Counted from the stretch's first letter, positions 53,188-63,216 are shown. The stretch: DNA of 64,000 bases from Frondihabitans sp. Leaf304 (GCF_001423105.1 NZ_LMNV01000002.1:640543-704542), one strand, 5' to 3'. The notes: generated from the sequence alone by a model not told the origin. Numbers and translations: made by a program.

Positions 53188-54548
53188 CGGGTCACCTGCC
53201 CTTCGCGCGAAGCCGCGGCAGTGGCGGCATCAATGTGCTCTCGGGCGATGCTGTCGTCGACAGCCGGCGTGAAGCGGATCCGGTCGATGCGGCGACCGTC
53301 GAGGCGCTCGACGCGGAAGGTACCCGCCTCGACGTCGACGGCGTCGCCGACCGCGGGAAGGCGCCCGAGCTCGCTCATCACCCAGCCACCCACGGTCTCG
53401 TAGGGGCCGTCTTCCGGCACCTTGACGGAGGCTCGTTCGAGAAGCTCGTCGGGGCGGAGAAGGCCCGGAAAGGTGAGCCAGTCACGCGACCGCACGACGT
53501 CGACGCGCGAGCGATCGTGCTCGTCGGACACCTCGCCCACCAGCTCTTCGATCAGGTCTTCGAGGGTGACGACCCCCGCTGTTCCGCCGTACTCGTCGAC
53601 GACGACCGCCATCTGGTACCCCTTGCCGCGCACCTCTTCGAGGAGGTTGTCGAGAGTCATCGTCTCGGGCACCCGAATCGCCTCGGTCTGCAGGGCCGAC
53701 ACGGGTACCTCGCCGCGCTTCTCGCGCGGCACGGCGACCGCCTGTTTGACGTGCACGAGCCCGACGATGTCGTCGATGTCGTCGTCGGTGACCGGAAAGC
53801 GCGAGTAGCCCGTGCGGCGGGCTTCAGCGAGCACGGTCTCGGCCGTGTCGGTGCGCGAGACGCTGGTGACGCGCGGCCGGGGCGTCATGACGTCGGAGGC
53901 GTCGTGGTCGCTGAAGACGAGCGTGCGCGCCAGCAGCGTCGCCGTGTCGAGGTCGAGGCTTCCCTCGAACGCCGACCGGCGCACGAGCGATGAGAGCTCT
54001 TCGGCGGTCCGCGCCCCCGAGAGCTCCTCTTTCGGTTCGATGCCCATGCCGCGGAGAATCGCGTTGGCGGTGCCGTTCAGCACTGCGACGGCGGGCCGGA
54101 AGACGGCGGTGAAGGCGACCTGAAACGGGATCACGAGTTTCGCCGTGGCGAGCGGCAGCGCCAGCGCGAAGTTCTTCGGCACGAGCTCGCCGATGATCAT
54201 CGACAGCAGGGTCGCCAGCACGATCGAGACGATCGGGGCAACGACCTCGACCACCTCGATCGGCCCGCCGAACTGGCGGAACGGATCGGCGAGCAAGGTC
54301 GAGATCGCCGGCTCCATCGTGTAACCGGTGAGGAGCGTGGTCAGAGTGATGCCGAGCTGCGCACTCGAGAGGTGAGTCGAGGTGACCTTGAGGGCACCGA
54401 TGGTCGAGCCGAGGCGTTTCTCCCCTTTGGCCTGTCGCGCCTCGAGATCAGCGCGGTCGAGATTGACGAGCGAGAACTCGCTCGCCACGAAGAGGCCCGT
54501 ACCCACTGTGAGGACGAGACCGATGCCGAGCAGAAGCCACTCGTTCAC
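53184..54548 (-). CDS. CNNM/DUF21 membrane protein with CBS and CorC_HlyC domains
   Basis: A 454-residue protein: DUF21/CNNM domain (about 1-190, FVASEFSLVNLDRADLEARQ), a CBS pair (about 215-335, RFPVTDDDIDDIVGLVHVKQ) and a C-terminal transporter-associated CorC_HlyC domain (about 350-440). VVVDEYGGTAGVVTLEDLIEELVGE is the second CBS signature. It is first in a two-gene operon with a shorter paralogue; the two may form a heteromer for divalent-cation efflux. Confidence 0.93.
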   Translation of the reverse strand: MNEWLLLGIGLVLTVGTGLFVASEFSLVNLDRADLEARQAKGEKRLGSTIGALKVTSTHLSSAQLGITLTTLLTGYTMEPAISTLLADPFRQFGGPIEVVEVVAPIVSIVLATLLSMIIGELVPKNFALALPLATAKLVIPFQVAFTAVFRPAVAVLNGTANAILRGMGIEPKEELSGARTAEELSSLVRRSAFEGSLDLDTATLLARTLVFSDHDASDVMTPRPRVTSVSRTDTAETVLAEARRTGYSRFPVTDDDIDDIVGLVHVKQAVAVPREKRGEVPVSALQTEAIRVPETMTLDNLLEEVRGKGYQMAVVVDEYGGTAGVVTLEDLIEELVGEVSDEHDRSRVDVVRSRDWLTFPGLLRPDELLERASVKVPEDGPYETVGGWVMSELGRLPAVGDAVDVEAGTFRVERLDGRRIDRIRFTPAVDDSIAREHIDAATAAASREGQVTR

Positions 54549-54688
54549 GAAGCGGACCCTCCCGGTTGAAAGAAGGGCGGATAGGGCGAATGTCTATGGT
54601 GATGGTCGTCCATTATCCGATCAGTTTATCGGCGTGCACCGACGCGCGGGTGCCCGAAAACCGAGAATCCGCCAGATTCGTCACAGCC

Positions 54689-54712
54689 CAGGATCCGGGG
54701 GGCCGGATCCTG
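54689..54712. repeat. Inverted AGGATCCG motif hairpin
   Basis: CAGGATCCGG (54689-54698) and CCGGATCCTG (54703-54712) form a perfect 10-bp stem with a GGGG loop: two facing copies of the over-represented octamer. It lies 21 bases after the guaB1-type gene stop (minus strand) and could act as its terminator. Confidence 0.7.
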
Positions 54713-54732
54713 CGATTTTCGCCGGGAGCGCG

Positions 54733-56172
54733 CTACCAGCTGACCGGCAGCGCCTTGCCCTCCTCGTACCCTGCAGCCGACTGGATGCCGACCAGCGCGC
54801 GCTCCGAGAACTCGGCGAGAGTGCGAGCCCCCGCGTAGGTGAGCGACGACCGGACTCCCGACGTGATCATGTCGAGCAGGTCTTCTACGGAGGGGCGCAG
54901 AGGATCGAGGTAGATCCGCGACGACGAGATGCCCTCGGCGAAGAGGGTGCGGCGGGCGAGCTCGTACGGGTCGAGGCGCTCGAAGCGCGATCGCACGGCC
55001 TTCGTCGACGCCATGCCCCAGCTCTCTTTGTAGACGCGGCCGTCGGCATCGGTGTCGAGCTCACCGGGAGCCTCGATGGTGCCGGCAAACCAGGAGCCGA
55101 TCATCACGCTGGAGGCACCGGCGGCCAGCGCGAGAGCGACGTCGCGGGGATACCGCACGCCGCCGTCGGCCCAGACATGGGCGCCGAGTGCGCGGGCTGC
55201 CTCCGCGGTCTCGAGCACGGCCGAGAACTGCGGGCGCCCGACCGCCGTCATCATTCGCGTGGTGCACATGGCGCCCGGGCCGACGCCGACCTTGACGATG
55301 TCGGCGCCCGCTCCGACGAGCTGACGGACCGCCTCCGCCGTGACGACGTTGCCCGCCACGAGGGGAACGCCCAGCTCGAGGGCGGCGACTGTCTTGAGCG
55401 CGCGCAGCATTCCATCTTGGTGGCCGTGCGCCGTGTCGAGCACGAGGACGTCGACGCCGGCCGCGACCAGGGCCTTCGCCTTTTCGGCGACGTCACCGTT
55501 GATGCCCACCGCGGCGGCGACCCGCAAGCGACCGTCCGCATCCACGGCAGGACGATAGATGGTCGAGCGCAACGCCGTCTTGCGACTGAGGGTGCCGATC
55601 ACGTGCCCCTGATGAAGCACCGGGGCGAAATCGAGGTCGGCGGCCACGAGGAGGTCGAAGGCGGCGCGCGGGCCGTCGATGTCGTCGGCGTCGAGCGAGG
55701 CGAGCCGGCCGTGGAGAAGATCGCCGAGCACCGCGTCGTCGGAGGCTTTCGCCAGACGCGTCGCCGGGATGCAGCCGAGGAACGAACCGTCGGAGTCGTG
55801 CAGAACGATGCCCTGGCCTTCGGCTGCCGGCAGCGCTCGACGGGCCGTCTCGACGGAGTCGGCCGGAGACATGACGTAGGGGGTGTCGAAGGCGACCGGC
55901 TGCTCTTTCACCCAGCGGATCGCCGAGTCGAGATCTTGCGGGTGCATGTCTTGCGGAAGCACGCCGAGACCGCCGCGGCGGGCCAGCGTCGCCGCCAGCC
56001 GGTGCCCGGTGACCGAGTTCATGTTCGCCGAGACGATCGGGATGGTCTGACCCGTTCGATCACCCGTGTCGAGCGAGACATCGAGCCTCGACGAGACGCT
56101 CGATCGGCTCGGGACGAGGAACACGTCGGAGTACGTCAGGTCGTGCGTCGGAGTGGTCTCGTAGAACCTCAT
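54733..56172 (-). CDS. guaB1: GuaB1-family IMP dehydrogenase-related protein (probable GMP reductase)
   Basis: A 479-residue (beta/alpha)8 enzyme with a CBS pair at about 95-205. The catalytic loop is VGVGPGAMCTTRMMT (Cys303). MRFYETTPTHDLTYSDVFLVP and ESWGMASTKAV are features of the actinobacterial GuaB1 group, whose mycobacterial member works as a GMP reductase rather than an IMP dehydrogenase. ATG 56172 was chosen at the start of homology. It is divergent from kgd across about 125 bp. Confidence 0.9.
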   Translation of the reverse strand: MRFYETTPTHDLTYSDVFLVPSRSSVSSRLDVSLDTGDRTGQTIPIVSANMNSVTGHRLAATLARRGGLGVLPQDMHPQDLDSAIRWVKEQPVAFDTPYVMSPADSVETARRALPAAEGQGIVLHDSDGSFLGCIPATRLAKASDDAVLGDLLHGRLASLDADDIDGPRAAFDLLVAADLDFAPVLHQGHVIGTLSRKTALRSTIYRPAVDADGRLRVAAAVGINGDVAEKAKALVAAGVDVLVLDTAHGHQDGMLRALKTVAALELGVPLVAGNVVTAEAVRQLVGAGADIVKVGVGPGAMCTTRMMTAVGRPQFSAVLETAEAARALGAHVWADGGVRYPRDVALALAAGASSVMIGSWFAGTIEAPGELDTDADGRVYKESWGMASTKAVRSRFERLDPYELARRTLFAEGISSSRIYLDPLRPSVEDLLDMITSGVRSSLTYAGARTLAEFSERALVGIQSAAGYEEGKALPVSW

Positions 56173-56297
56173 GGCATTCAACCTATTCCCTGTGAGTGCC
56201 TCCCACCCAGGACAACGTCGACCGATTAGTCTTGATCTGCACGGGCGACGAGGGCCCTGCGAACGATCAACAATCAACGGAGAGTGGGCGATCGGCT

Positions 56298-59200
56298 GTG
56301 TCTAGCCACGTGACCGGAACGACCGACGACGGCGCCGCAGAGCAGTTCGGCGCCAACGAATGGCTCGTCGACGAGCTCTACGAGCAGTACGTCGTCGATA
56401 AGAATTCGGTCGACAAGACGTGGTGGCCCATCCTCGAGAGCTACAAGCCCGGCGAGGGCGCCTTGACGCCCGACTCACCTGACGCAGCGTCGGCATCAGA
56501 CGATGCCGTGCCCCAGCCGGTCTCGGCTCCGCAGACGGTCTCCGATCCCGACTCCGCTCTCGACCCGTCGCGCCTGTCCGATCCCGTCCGACCGGCGCCG
56601 AGCACCTCGACTCCGCCCGCGTCGACCACCTCCGGCCGCAGCGTCCCGGCCCGCACCACCTCCGTCGCTCCCAAAGAGAAGCCCGTGCCCGCCGAGGCGC
56701 CGACTCCCCCGTCGAAGAAACCCTCCGCCTCCGAGCAGCCGACGCCCGAGCCCGAGAACCTCGTGCAACCGCTTCGCGGAATGTCGAAGAGTCTCGCGAC
56801 GAACATGGACGCCAGTCTCACGGTGCCGACGGCGACCAGCGTCCGCACGATCCCGGCCAAGCTGATGATCGACAACCGCATCGTCATCAATAACCACCTC
56901 AAGCGCGCTCGCGGTGGCAAGATCTCGTTCACCCACCTCATCGGCTGGGCCCTCGTACAAGCCCTGAAAGAGTTCCCGAGCCAGAACGTCTTCTACGACG
57001 TGGTCGACGGCAAGCCCTCGGTGGTCACCCCGGCTCACATCAATCTCGGCCTTGCCATCGACATCCCGAAGCCCGACGGCACACGCGCCCTTCTCGTGCC
57101 CGGCATCAAGAAGGCCGAAACCCTCACCTTCGCCCAGTTCCTCTCCGCGTACGAAGACATCGTCAAGAAGGCCCGAGCCAACAAGCTCACCGCCGACGAC
57201 TTCGCCGGCAACACCATCTCGCTGACCAACCCGGGCGGAATCGGCACCGTCCACAGCGTGCCCCGCCTCATGAAGGGCGCAGGCGCGATCATCGGCGCCG
57301 GCGCTCTCGAATACCCCGCCGAATTCCAGGGGTCCGCCTCCAAGACGCTCGTCGAACTTGGCATCGGCAAGACGATCACACTCACTTCGACCTACGACCA
57401 CCGGGTGATCCAGGGCGCTGGCTCGGGCGAGTTCCTCAAGATCGTCCACGAGATGCTCATCGGCGGTCGACAGTTCTACGAAGGCATCTTCTCGGCGCTG
57501 CGCATTCCGTACGCGCCGATCCACTGGAACTCCGACATCAACGTCAACCTCGCTGAGCGCGTCGGCAAGACCGCCCGAGTGCAGGAGCTCATCAACAGCT
57601 ACCGCGTGCGCGGCCATCTGATGGCCGACATCGACCCGCTCGAATACCGCCAGCGCACGCACCCCGACCTCGAGATCGAACGTCACGGCCTCACCTTCTG
57701 GGATCTCGATCGCGAATTCGTCACCGGCGGTTTCGGCGGCAAGGCCGGAATGCTTCTGCGCGACATCCTCGGCGTCCTCCGCGATTCGTACTGCCGCACG
57801 ATCGGCATCGAGTACATGCACATCCAAGATCCGGCGCAACGTCGCTGGGTGCAGGAGCACATCGAGGTGCCCTACGCGAAGCCGAGCCACGACGAGCAGA
57901 TGCGCATTCTCGGCAAGCTCAACGAGGCCGAGGCCTTCGAGACTTTCCTCCAGACCAAGTACGTCGGCCAAAAGCGCTTCAGCCTGGAGGGCGGCGAATC
58001 GGCCATCTCACTGCTCGACACCGTGATCCAGGAGGCCGCCGCTGCGGGGCTCCAGGAGGTCGCGATCGGCATGGCCCACCGCGGTCGTCTCAACGTCCTG
58101 ACCAACATCGCGGGCAAGACGTACGGTCAGATCTTCCGCGAGTTCGAAGGCACGCAAGATCCGCGCACCGTGCAGGGCTCGGGCGACGTCAAATACCACC
58201 TGGGCACCGAGGGCGAGTTCACGAGTGCCGCCGGCAAGACGATCCCGGTCTACATCGCGGCCAACCCGTCGCACCTCGAGGCGGGCGACGGAGTGCTCGA
58301 GGGCATCGTGCGCGCCAAGCAGGATCGCGGTGTGCCGCTGGCGTTCGCCGTTCTGCCGATCCTCGTCCACGGCGATGCGGCGATGGCCGGCCAGGGCATC
58401 GTCGTCGAGACCATGCAGATGTCGCAGCTCCGCGGCTACCGCGTGGGTGGCACGATCCACATCGTCATCAACAACCAGGTCGGGTTCACGACCTCGCCGT
58501 CCGAGGGTCGCTCGTCGATCTACTCGACCGACGTCGCAAAGACCATCCAGGCGCCGATCTTCCACGTCAACGGCGACGACCCCGAGGCGGTGGCCCGGGT
58601 CGCCGAGCTCGCGTTCGCGTACCGCCAGGAGTTCAAGCGCGATGTCGTCATCGACCTCATCTGCTATCGACGCCGTGGCCACAACGAGGGCGACGACCCC
58701 TCGATGACCCAGCCGCTCATGTACAGCCTCATCGAAAACAAGCGGAGCGTCCGCACCCTCTACACAGAGGCGCTGGTCGGTCGCGGCGATATCACGCAGG
58801 AGGAGTACGAGGGAGCCCACCGAGACTTCCAGGATCGCCTGGAGCGGGCCTTCGGCGAGACCCATGCCGCGCAGACGGGTTCGATTCCCGTCGTCAGCTC
58901 TGATGGTGGCGCCGTCGCCGACCTCGAGCGCCCTGTAGCGCAACAGGCCGAAGACTCCACGGCCGGCGATGGCTCCCCCGCCGACAAGTTCGAGACGTCG
59001 ATCCCCCTCGACCTCGTGCACGCCATCGGCGATTCCTTCGACAACCCGCCGAGCGGCTTCAGCGTGCACCCGAAGCTCCAGCAGCTGCTGAAGAAGCGCG
59101 TCGAGATGACCCGCAGCGGCCAGATCGACTGGGCTTTCGGCGAACTCCTCGCACTCGGGTCGGTTCTCACCGAGGGCACGCCCGTCCGCATGGCCGGCCA

Positions 59201-60149
59201 AGACACGCGCCGCGGCACCTTCGTGCAGCGCCACGCCGTGCTCCACGACCGCGAGAACGGCCAGGAGTGGATCCCCCTCCAGAACGTCACCGACAACCAG
59301 GCGAAGCTCTGGATCTACGACTCTCTGCTCAGCGAGTTCGCGGCGATGGGCTTCGAGTATGGCTACTCGGTCGAGCGTGCCGACGCGCTCGTTCTCTGGG
59401 AGGCCCAGTTCGGCGACTTCGCGAACGGCGCTCAGACGATCGTCGACGAGTTCATCTCCAGTGCCGAGCAGAAGTGGGGCCAGCGCTCGAGCGTCGTGCT
59501 GCTGCTGCCGCACGGCTACGAGGGTCAGGGGCCCGACCACTCGTCGGCCCGGATCGAGCGCTACTTGCAGCTCTGCGCCGAGAACAACATGACGATCGCC
59601 CGGCCCTCAACTCCGGCATCGCACTTCCACCTCCTCCGCCGCCAGGCCTACGCGAGACCGCGCCGCCCGCTCGTCGTCTTCACCCCGAAGGCGATGTTGC
59701 GACTGCGCGGTGCTACGAGCGATGTCGACGCGTTCACCAGCGGTCGTTTCGAGCCGGTGCTCGACTGCACCCGGGTCGAGAACCCTGCGGCGACCAAGCG
59801 CATCGTGCTGCATTCGGGCAAGATCCACTACGACCTCCAGGCCGAGCTCGACAAGCGTCAGGTGCCGCGCGACGACATTGCTCTGATCCGACTGGAGCAG
59901 CTCTACCCGCTGCCTCTCGCCGAGATCACGGCCGTGCTCGAGCGCTACCCCTCCGCCGAGATCGTCTTCGCGCAAGAGGAGCCCGAAAACCAGGGTGCCT
60001 GGCCGTTCATCGCCCTCGAGCTCGCACCGAAGCTCGGTCGGCCTATCACCGTGGCCTCGCGTCCGGCGTCGGCCGCCCCCGCGACGGGTTCACCCAAGCG
60101 GAGCGCTGCCGAGCTGGCGGCGCTGGTTGATCGGGCGCTGAGCCTCTAG
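56298..60149 (+). CDS. kgd: Multifunctional 2-oxoglutarate decarboxylase/dehydrogenase E1-E2 fusion
   Basis: A 1283-residue TCA-cycle enzyme. Domains: N-terminal segment FGANEWLVDELYEQYVVDK; a Pro/Ser-rich linker; an E2-type succinyltransferase core (about 165-400, with TSTYDHRVIQGAGSGEF); and the ThDP-dependent E1 part (RVRGHLMADIDPLEYR, VAIGMAHRGRLNVLTNIAGK, VVIDLICYRRRGHNEGDDP) to the C-terminus. It lacks a lipoyl domain, as in the actinobacterial Kgd/OdhA type. The GTG start at 56298 matches the family N-terminus. In relatives it is regulated by a GarA/OdhI-type FHA protein, not seen here. Confidence 0.96.
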   Translation: MSSHVTGTTDDGAAEQFGANEWLVDELYEQYVVDKNSVDKTWWPILESYKPGEGALTPDSPDAASASDDAVPQPVSAPQTVSDPDSALDPSRLSDPVRPAPSTSTPPASTTSGRSVPARTTSVAPKEKPVPAEAPTPPSKKPSASEQPTPEPENLVQPLRGMSKSLATNMDASLTVPTATSVRTIPAKLMIDNRIVINNHLKRARGGKISFTHLIGWALVQALKEFPSQNVFYDVVDGKPSVVTPAHINLGLAIDIPKPDGTRALLVPGIKKAETLTFAQFLSAYEDIVKKARANKLTADDFAGNTISLTNPGGIGTVHSVPRLMKGAGAIIGAGALEYPAEFQGSASKTLVELGIGKTITLTSTYDHRVIQGAGSGEFLKIVHEMLIGGRQFYEGIFSALRIPYAPIHWNSDINVNLAERVGKTARVQELINSYRVRGHLMADIDPLEYRQRTHPDLEIERHGLTFWDLDREFVTGGFGGKAGMLLRDILGVLRDSYCRTIGIEYMHIQDPAQRRWVQEHIEVPYAKPSHDEQMRILGKLNEAEAFETFLQTKYVGQKRFSLEGGESAISLLDTVIQEAAAAGLQEVAIGMAHRGRLNVLTNIAGKTYGQIFREFEGTQDPRTVQGSGDVKYHLGTEGEFTSAAGKTIPVYIAANPSHLEAGDGVLEGIVRAKQDRGVPLAFAVLPILVHGDAAMAGQGIVVETMQMSQLRGYRVGGTIHIVINNQVGFTTSPSEGRSSIYSTDVAKTIQAPIFHVNGDDPEAVARVAELAFAYRQEFKRDVVIDLICYRRRGHNEGDDPSMTQPLMYSLIENKRSVRTLYTEALVGRGDITQEEYEGAHRDFQDRLERAFGETHAAQTGSIPVVSSDGGAVADLERPVAQQAEDSTAGDGSPADKFETSIPLDLVHAIGDSFDNPPSGFSVHPKLQQLLKKRVEMTRSGQIDWAFGELLALGSVLTEGTPVRMAGQDTRRGTFVQRHAVLHDRENGQEWIPLQNVTDNQAKLWIYDSLLSEFAAMGFEYGYSVERADALVLWEAQFGDFANGAQTIVDEFISSAEQKWGQRSSVVLLLPHGYEGQGPDHSSARIERYLQLCAENNMTIARPSTPASHFHLLRRQAYARPRRPLVVFTPKAMLRLRGATSDVDAFTSGRFEPVLDCTRVENPAATKRIVLHSGKIHYDLQAELDKRQVPRDDIALIRLEQLYPLPLAEITAVLERYPSAEIVFAQEEPENQGAWPFIALELAPKLGRPITVASRPASAAPATGSPKRSAAELAALVDRALSL

Positions 60150-60165
60150 CCCGACCGGCCACCTG

Positions 60166-60250
60166 CCGAATTTGAAGGAGATTTCGCGTCGCGACCCCGT
60201 CGGATCCTGATGTCCGCGTCGGGGCCGAGCGAAATCTCCTTCGAATGCGG
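60166..60250. repeat. Long intergenic inverted repeat, family GAATTTGAAGGAGA
   Basis: Arms 60166-60187 and 60229-60250 match at 20 of 22 positions (CCGAATTTGAAGGAGATTTC at the outer end). The loop contains CCCCG/CGGGG pairing and one CGGATCCT motif. It lies between the convergent kgd and GNAT genes and is homologous to 8179-8263. Confidence 0.92.
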
Positions 60251-60302
60251 AGACGGGCCACGGCGTCAGACAAGCCGCACCCGGGAGGCAGCGGCCCGGG
60301 CG

Positions 60303-60743
60303 TCAGCCGAGCTTGGTGTACCGCGTGCCCGACTCGTGGTAGCCGCGCTTCTGATAGAAGCGGTGCGCCGAATCCGTAGCAGCGGCCGAGACCGCCGAGA
60401 GATGCGACGCCGAGTGCGATCCGGCCCAGGTCTCGAAGTGCGTGAGCAGCTGTGACCCGAGTCCGTCGCGGCGCACGTCGGGCCGGACGACCAGGAGCAA
60501 GAGCTGCGCGGTCGGTGCATCGGAGTTGTAGGCCCACATGACGTGCGCCCCAGCGACGGCGCTGATCCGGCCGGCACCATCGCGGACCACCCACGTCTCA
60601 TGGCCCGCCTCGAGCGAGAGATGCGTGAGCCTCGCCGAAAGGTCGGTCGTCTCGAGCGAGTAACCGAGCGAACGGATCAGTGCGACGAGGTCGTCGACGT
60701 CGTCAGTGCTGGGCGTGCCGAGCGTCTCCACGGTGGCGTTCAT
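60303..60743 (-). CDS. GNAT family N-acetyltransferase
   Basis: A 146-residue acetyltransferase-fold protein. The acetyl-CoA loop is VRPDVRRDGLGSQLLTHFETWA and the C-terminal AHRFYQKRGYHESGTRYTKLG is the classical GNAT end. No specific substrate can be inferred. It starts 47 bases after the rsrA stop on the same strand and may be read from the same transcript. Confidence 0.87.
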   Translation of the reverse strand: MNATVETLGTPSTDDVDDLVALIRSLGYSLETTDLSARLTHLSLEAGHETWVVRDGAGRISAVAGAHVMWAYNSDAPTAQLLLLVVRPDVRRDGLGSQLLTHFETWAGSHSASHLSAVSAAATDSAHRFYQKRGYHESGTRYTKLG

Positions 60744-60790
60744 GACCCGAAACTACAGGATCCGGCACCACCGTTACGCCACCCGAACGA

Positions 60791-61030
60791 CTAGTGCGCC
60801 TGGAGGTCTCTGATCTTCGCCAGCACCATCAACCGGAGGTCTTCGGGCGCCGTCTCTTTGCAGGCTCGCTGCACGGCCTCCGTCATGACCACGTTGACGT
60901 GGAATTCACTGGAGCAGTCGGCACAGCCGGCCATGTGCTCTCGGATGTCGTGTGCGTCGTCGCGCGCGAGCTCGTTGTGCAGGTACTCCTCGAGCTCCGC
61001 CTTGGCTTTGTCGCAGCCGCAGTCGGTCAT
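60791..61030 (-). CDS. rsrA: RsrA-type zinc anti-sigma factor
   Basis: A 79-residue redox-sensitive anti-sigma factor (ZAS). The zinc motif is EHMAGCADC (His32, Cys36, Cys39) with further cysteines at 4 and 6. It should bind SigR under reducing conditions and release it on thiol oxidation. It overlaps the sigR gene by four bases (ATGA), matching the sigR-rsrA arrangement of actinobacteria. Confidence 0.95.
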   Translation of the reverse strand: MTDCGCDKAKAELEEYLHNELARDDAHDIREHMAGCADCSSEFHVNVVMTEAVQRACKETAPEDLRLMVLAKIRDLQAH

Positions 61031-61746
61031 TTTGTGCTGCCTTTCGATGGGGTCTTCGAGGTGGAGGGGGGAACGACGATGCCACGCTCGCGGGCGTAGT
61101 CGCCCAGGAGCTCGCGCAGCAGGCGTCGACCGCGGTGCAGACGGCTCATGACGGTGCCGACCGGGGTCTTCATGATGTCGGCGATCTCTTGGTACGAGAA
61201 TCCTTCGACGTCAGCCAGGTAGACCGCGAGTCGGAAGTCTTCGGGAACCTTCTGCAGCGCGTCTTTCACGGCACTGTCGGGAAGGTGGTCGATGGCTTCT
61301 GCTTCGGCGGAGCGTGACGTCGAGCTGAGTGTGGCGCTGGTCGCGCCGCCCATCTGCCAGTCTTCGAGTTCGTCGATCGTGCCCTGGTAGGGGTCGCGCT
61401 GCTTCTTGCGGTACGTGTTGATGAAGGTGTTCGTGAGGATCCGGTACAGCCACGCCTTCAGATTCGTGCCCTGCGTGAACTGCCCGAACGCGGCGAACGC
61501 CTTCACGTAGGTCTCTTGCACGAGGTCGGCGGCGTCAGACGGGTTGCGCGTCATCCGCATGCCTGCCGCATAGAGCTGATCCATGAACGGGAGCGCCTGC
61601 TCTTCGAACAGGGCGCGAACGTCGACGGTCTGGTCGTGGGTGTCGCTCGGCGAGGTGCTGGTGTCGGCGGTGCCGTCGGGGGTGCTCATCAGAGCCAATT
61701 CTAGTTCGGCGACCCGGGGGGCATCGAGAGTGCTCGTAGCTGCCAT
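61027..61746 (-). CDS. sigR: ECF RNA polymerase sigma factor SigR/SigH type
   Basis: A 239-residue group IV sigma factor for the disulfide-stress regulon. Region 2 is [22 protein letters not shown] and [28 protein letters not shown]; region 4 is [31 protein letters not shown] 61746 is fixed by AAGGAGG five bases upstream, so the first 12 in-frame codons beyond it are not translated. A long acidic N-terminus precedes region 2. It is divergent from aroA with 39 bases between starts. Confidence 0.94.
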   Translation of the reverse strand: MAATSTLDAPRVAELELALMSTPDGTADTSTSPSDTHDQTVDVRALFEEQALPFMDQLYAAGMRMTRNPSDAADLVQETYVKAFAAFGQFTQGTNLKAWLYRILTNTFINTYRKKQRDPYQGTIDELEDWQMGGATSATLSSTSRSAEAEAIDHLPDSAVKDALQKVPEDFRLAVYLADVEGFSYQEIADIMKTPVGTVMSRLHRGRRLLRELLGDYARERGIVVPPSTSKTPSKGSTK

Positions 61747-61785
61747 GGGTCCTCCTTCATCACGGTGCATTACCCTTGACAACCG

Positions 61786-63216
61786 ATGCAGGTATTCAGG
61801 TATTCCGAGCCCGATTTTAACCCGTACGGCGACAGCGATCGCGAGTCGAAAGACAAGCCGCTGCTCGACGAGGGATTCTGGGTCGCGCCGTCGGCGACCG
61901 GCCCCGTGACCTCGACACTGAGCCTGCCCGGCTCGAAGTCACTCACGAATCGCGAGCTCGTGCTGTCGGCGCTCGCGTCGGATCCTTCGCTTCTGCGCCT
62001 GCCCCTTCACTCCCGCGACTCGGCCCTCATGATCGACGCCCTTCGAGCACTCGGCGTGACCATCGAGGAGCGCGACAACGGCGAACCATACGGCCCCGAC
62101 CTTCTGGTCACGCCGGGCGAGCTGACCGGCGGCACGTCGATCGAGTGCGGACTCGCGGGCACTGTGATGCGGTTCCTTCCGCCCGTCGCAGCCCTCGCCA
62201 CCGGGCCGGTCACCTTCGACGGCGACGAAGCCGCCCGACGCCGCCCCATGCGCACCACGATCGAGTCGCTGCGGGCACTCGGGGTCGACGTCAGCGACGA
62301 CGGCCGTGGCACGCTGCCCTTCAGCCTCTACGGCACCGGTCGAATCGAGCGGTCGGAGGTGGCCATCGACGCGTCCGCCTCCAGTCAGTTCGTGTCGGGC
62401 CTGCTTCTGTCGGCGCCGCGCTTCGACGCGGGTCTCACGCTGCGGCACACCGGCGAGAAGCTGCCGAGCCTTCCCCACATCGAGATGACGATCGACGCCC
62501 TCGCCTCGCGGGGCGTTGCCGTCGAGTCGCCCGAACCCGGAGTCTGGGCCGTGCCGGCGACGCCGATCAGCGGCCGCGACGTCACGATCGAGCCCGACCT
62601 GTCGAACGCTGCGCCGTTCCTCGTGGCCGCGCTCGTCGCCGGTGGCCGCGTGTCGATTCGGCACTGGCCGACCGAAACCACCCAGGTCGGAGCCGACCTC
62701 GAAGAACTCCTGCCGCTTTGGGGTGCCACGGTCACCCGCGACGGCGACACGCTGACCGTCGACGGCGGCTCCGGTCTCATCGGCGGCGGCTCGCTTCCGG
62801 GCATCGAACTCGACCTGTCGCGCGGTGGCGAATTGGCCCCCGCCATCGTCGCTCTTGCCGCCCTCGCCTCGGGCCCCAGCACGATCACCGGTATCGGCCA
62901 CCTGCGAGGGCACGAGACGGATCGCCTCGCAGCCCTCGTCACCGAGATCAACGGGCTCGGAGGCAACGCGACCGAGCTCGACGATGGCATTCACCTCAAG
63001 CCCTCCCCGCTTCACTCCGGCCAGTGGAAGACCTACGGCGACCACCGCATGGCCCACGCCGCCGCCATCATCGGTCTCGCCGTGCCGAACGTGGAAGTCG
63101 ACGACGTGCGCGTCGTCTCGAAGACGCTTCCGCAGTTCGTCGATCTCTGGGTCGAGCTGCTCGGCCGGAAGGTCGACGTGACCCCGGCCGACACGAGTCT
63201 GCTCGGGTTCCTGTGA
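61786..63216 (+). CDS. aroA: 3-phosphoshikimate 1-carboxyvinyltransferase (EPSP synthase)
   Basis: Sixth step of the shikimate pathway. It has 476 residues; an N-terminal extension of about 45 residues precedes [37 protein letters not shown] and [23 protein letters not shown] are the PEP/S3P-binding signatures; [19 protein letters not shown] follows and [17 protein letters not shown] ends the active site. The start is an ATG 40 bases from sigR with no obvious SD, so a leaderless message is possible. rsgA follows after 13 bases. Confidence 0.96.
   Translation: MQVFRYSEPDFNPYGDSDRESKDKPLLDEGFWVAPSATGPVTSTLSLPGSKSLTNRELVLSALASDPSLLRLPLHSRDSALMIDALRALGVTIEERDNGEPYGPDLLVTPGELTGGTSIECGLAGTVMRFLPPVAALATGPVTFDGDEAARRRPMRTTIESLRALGVDVSDDGRGTLPFSLYGTGRIERSEVAIDASASSQFVSGLLLSAPRFDAGLTLRHTGEKLPSLPHIEMTIDALASRGVAVESPEPGVWAVPATPISGRDVTIEPDLSNAAPFLVAALVAGGRVSIRHWPTETTQVGADLEELLPLWGATVTRDGDTLTVDGGSGLIGGGSLPGIELDLSRGGELAPAIVALAALASGPSTITGIGHLRGHETDRLAALVTEINGLGGNATELDDGIHLKPSPLHSGQWKTYGDHRMAHAAAIIGLAVPNVEVDDVRVVSKTLPQFVDLWVELLGRKVDVTPADTSLLGFL

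Noticed and set aside
8179-60250. Inverted repeats as insertion-sequence ends
   Set aside because: The arms enclose only short loops, no transposase is present and no target-site duplications were seen; treated as palindromic intergenic elements instead.
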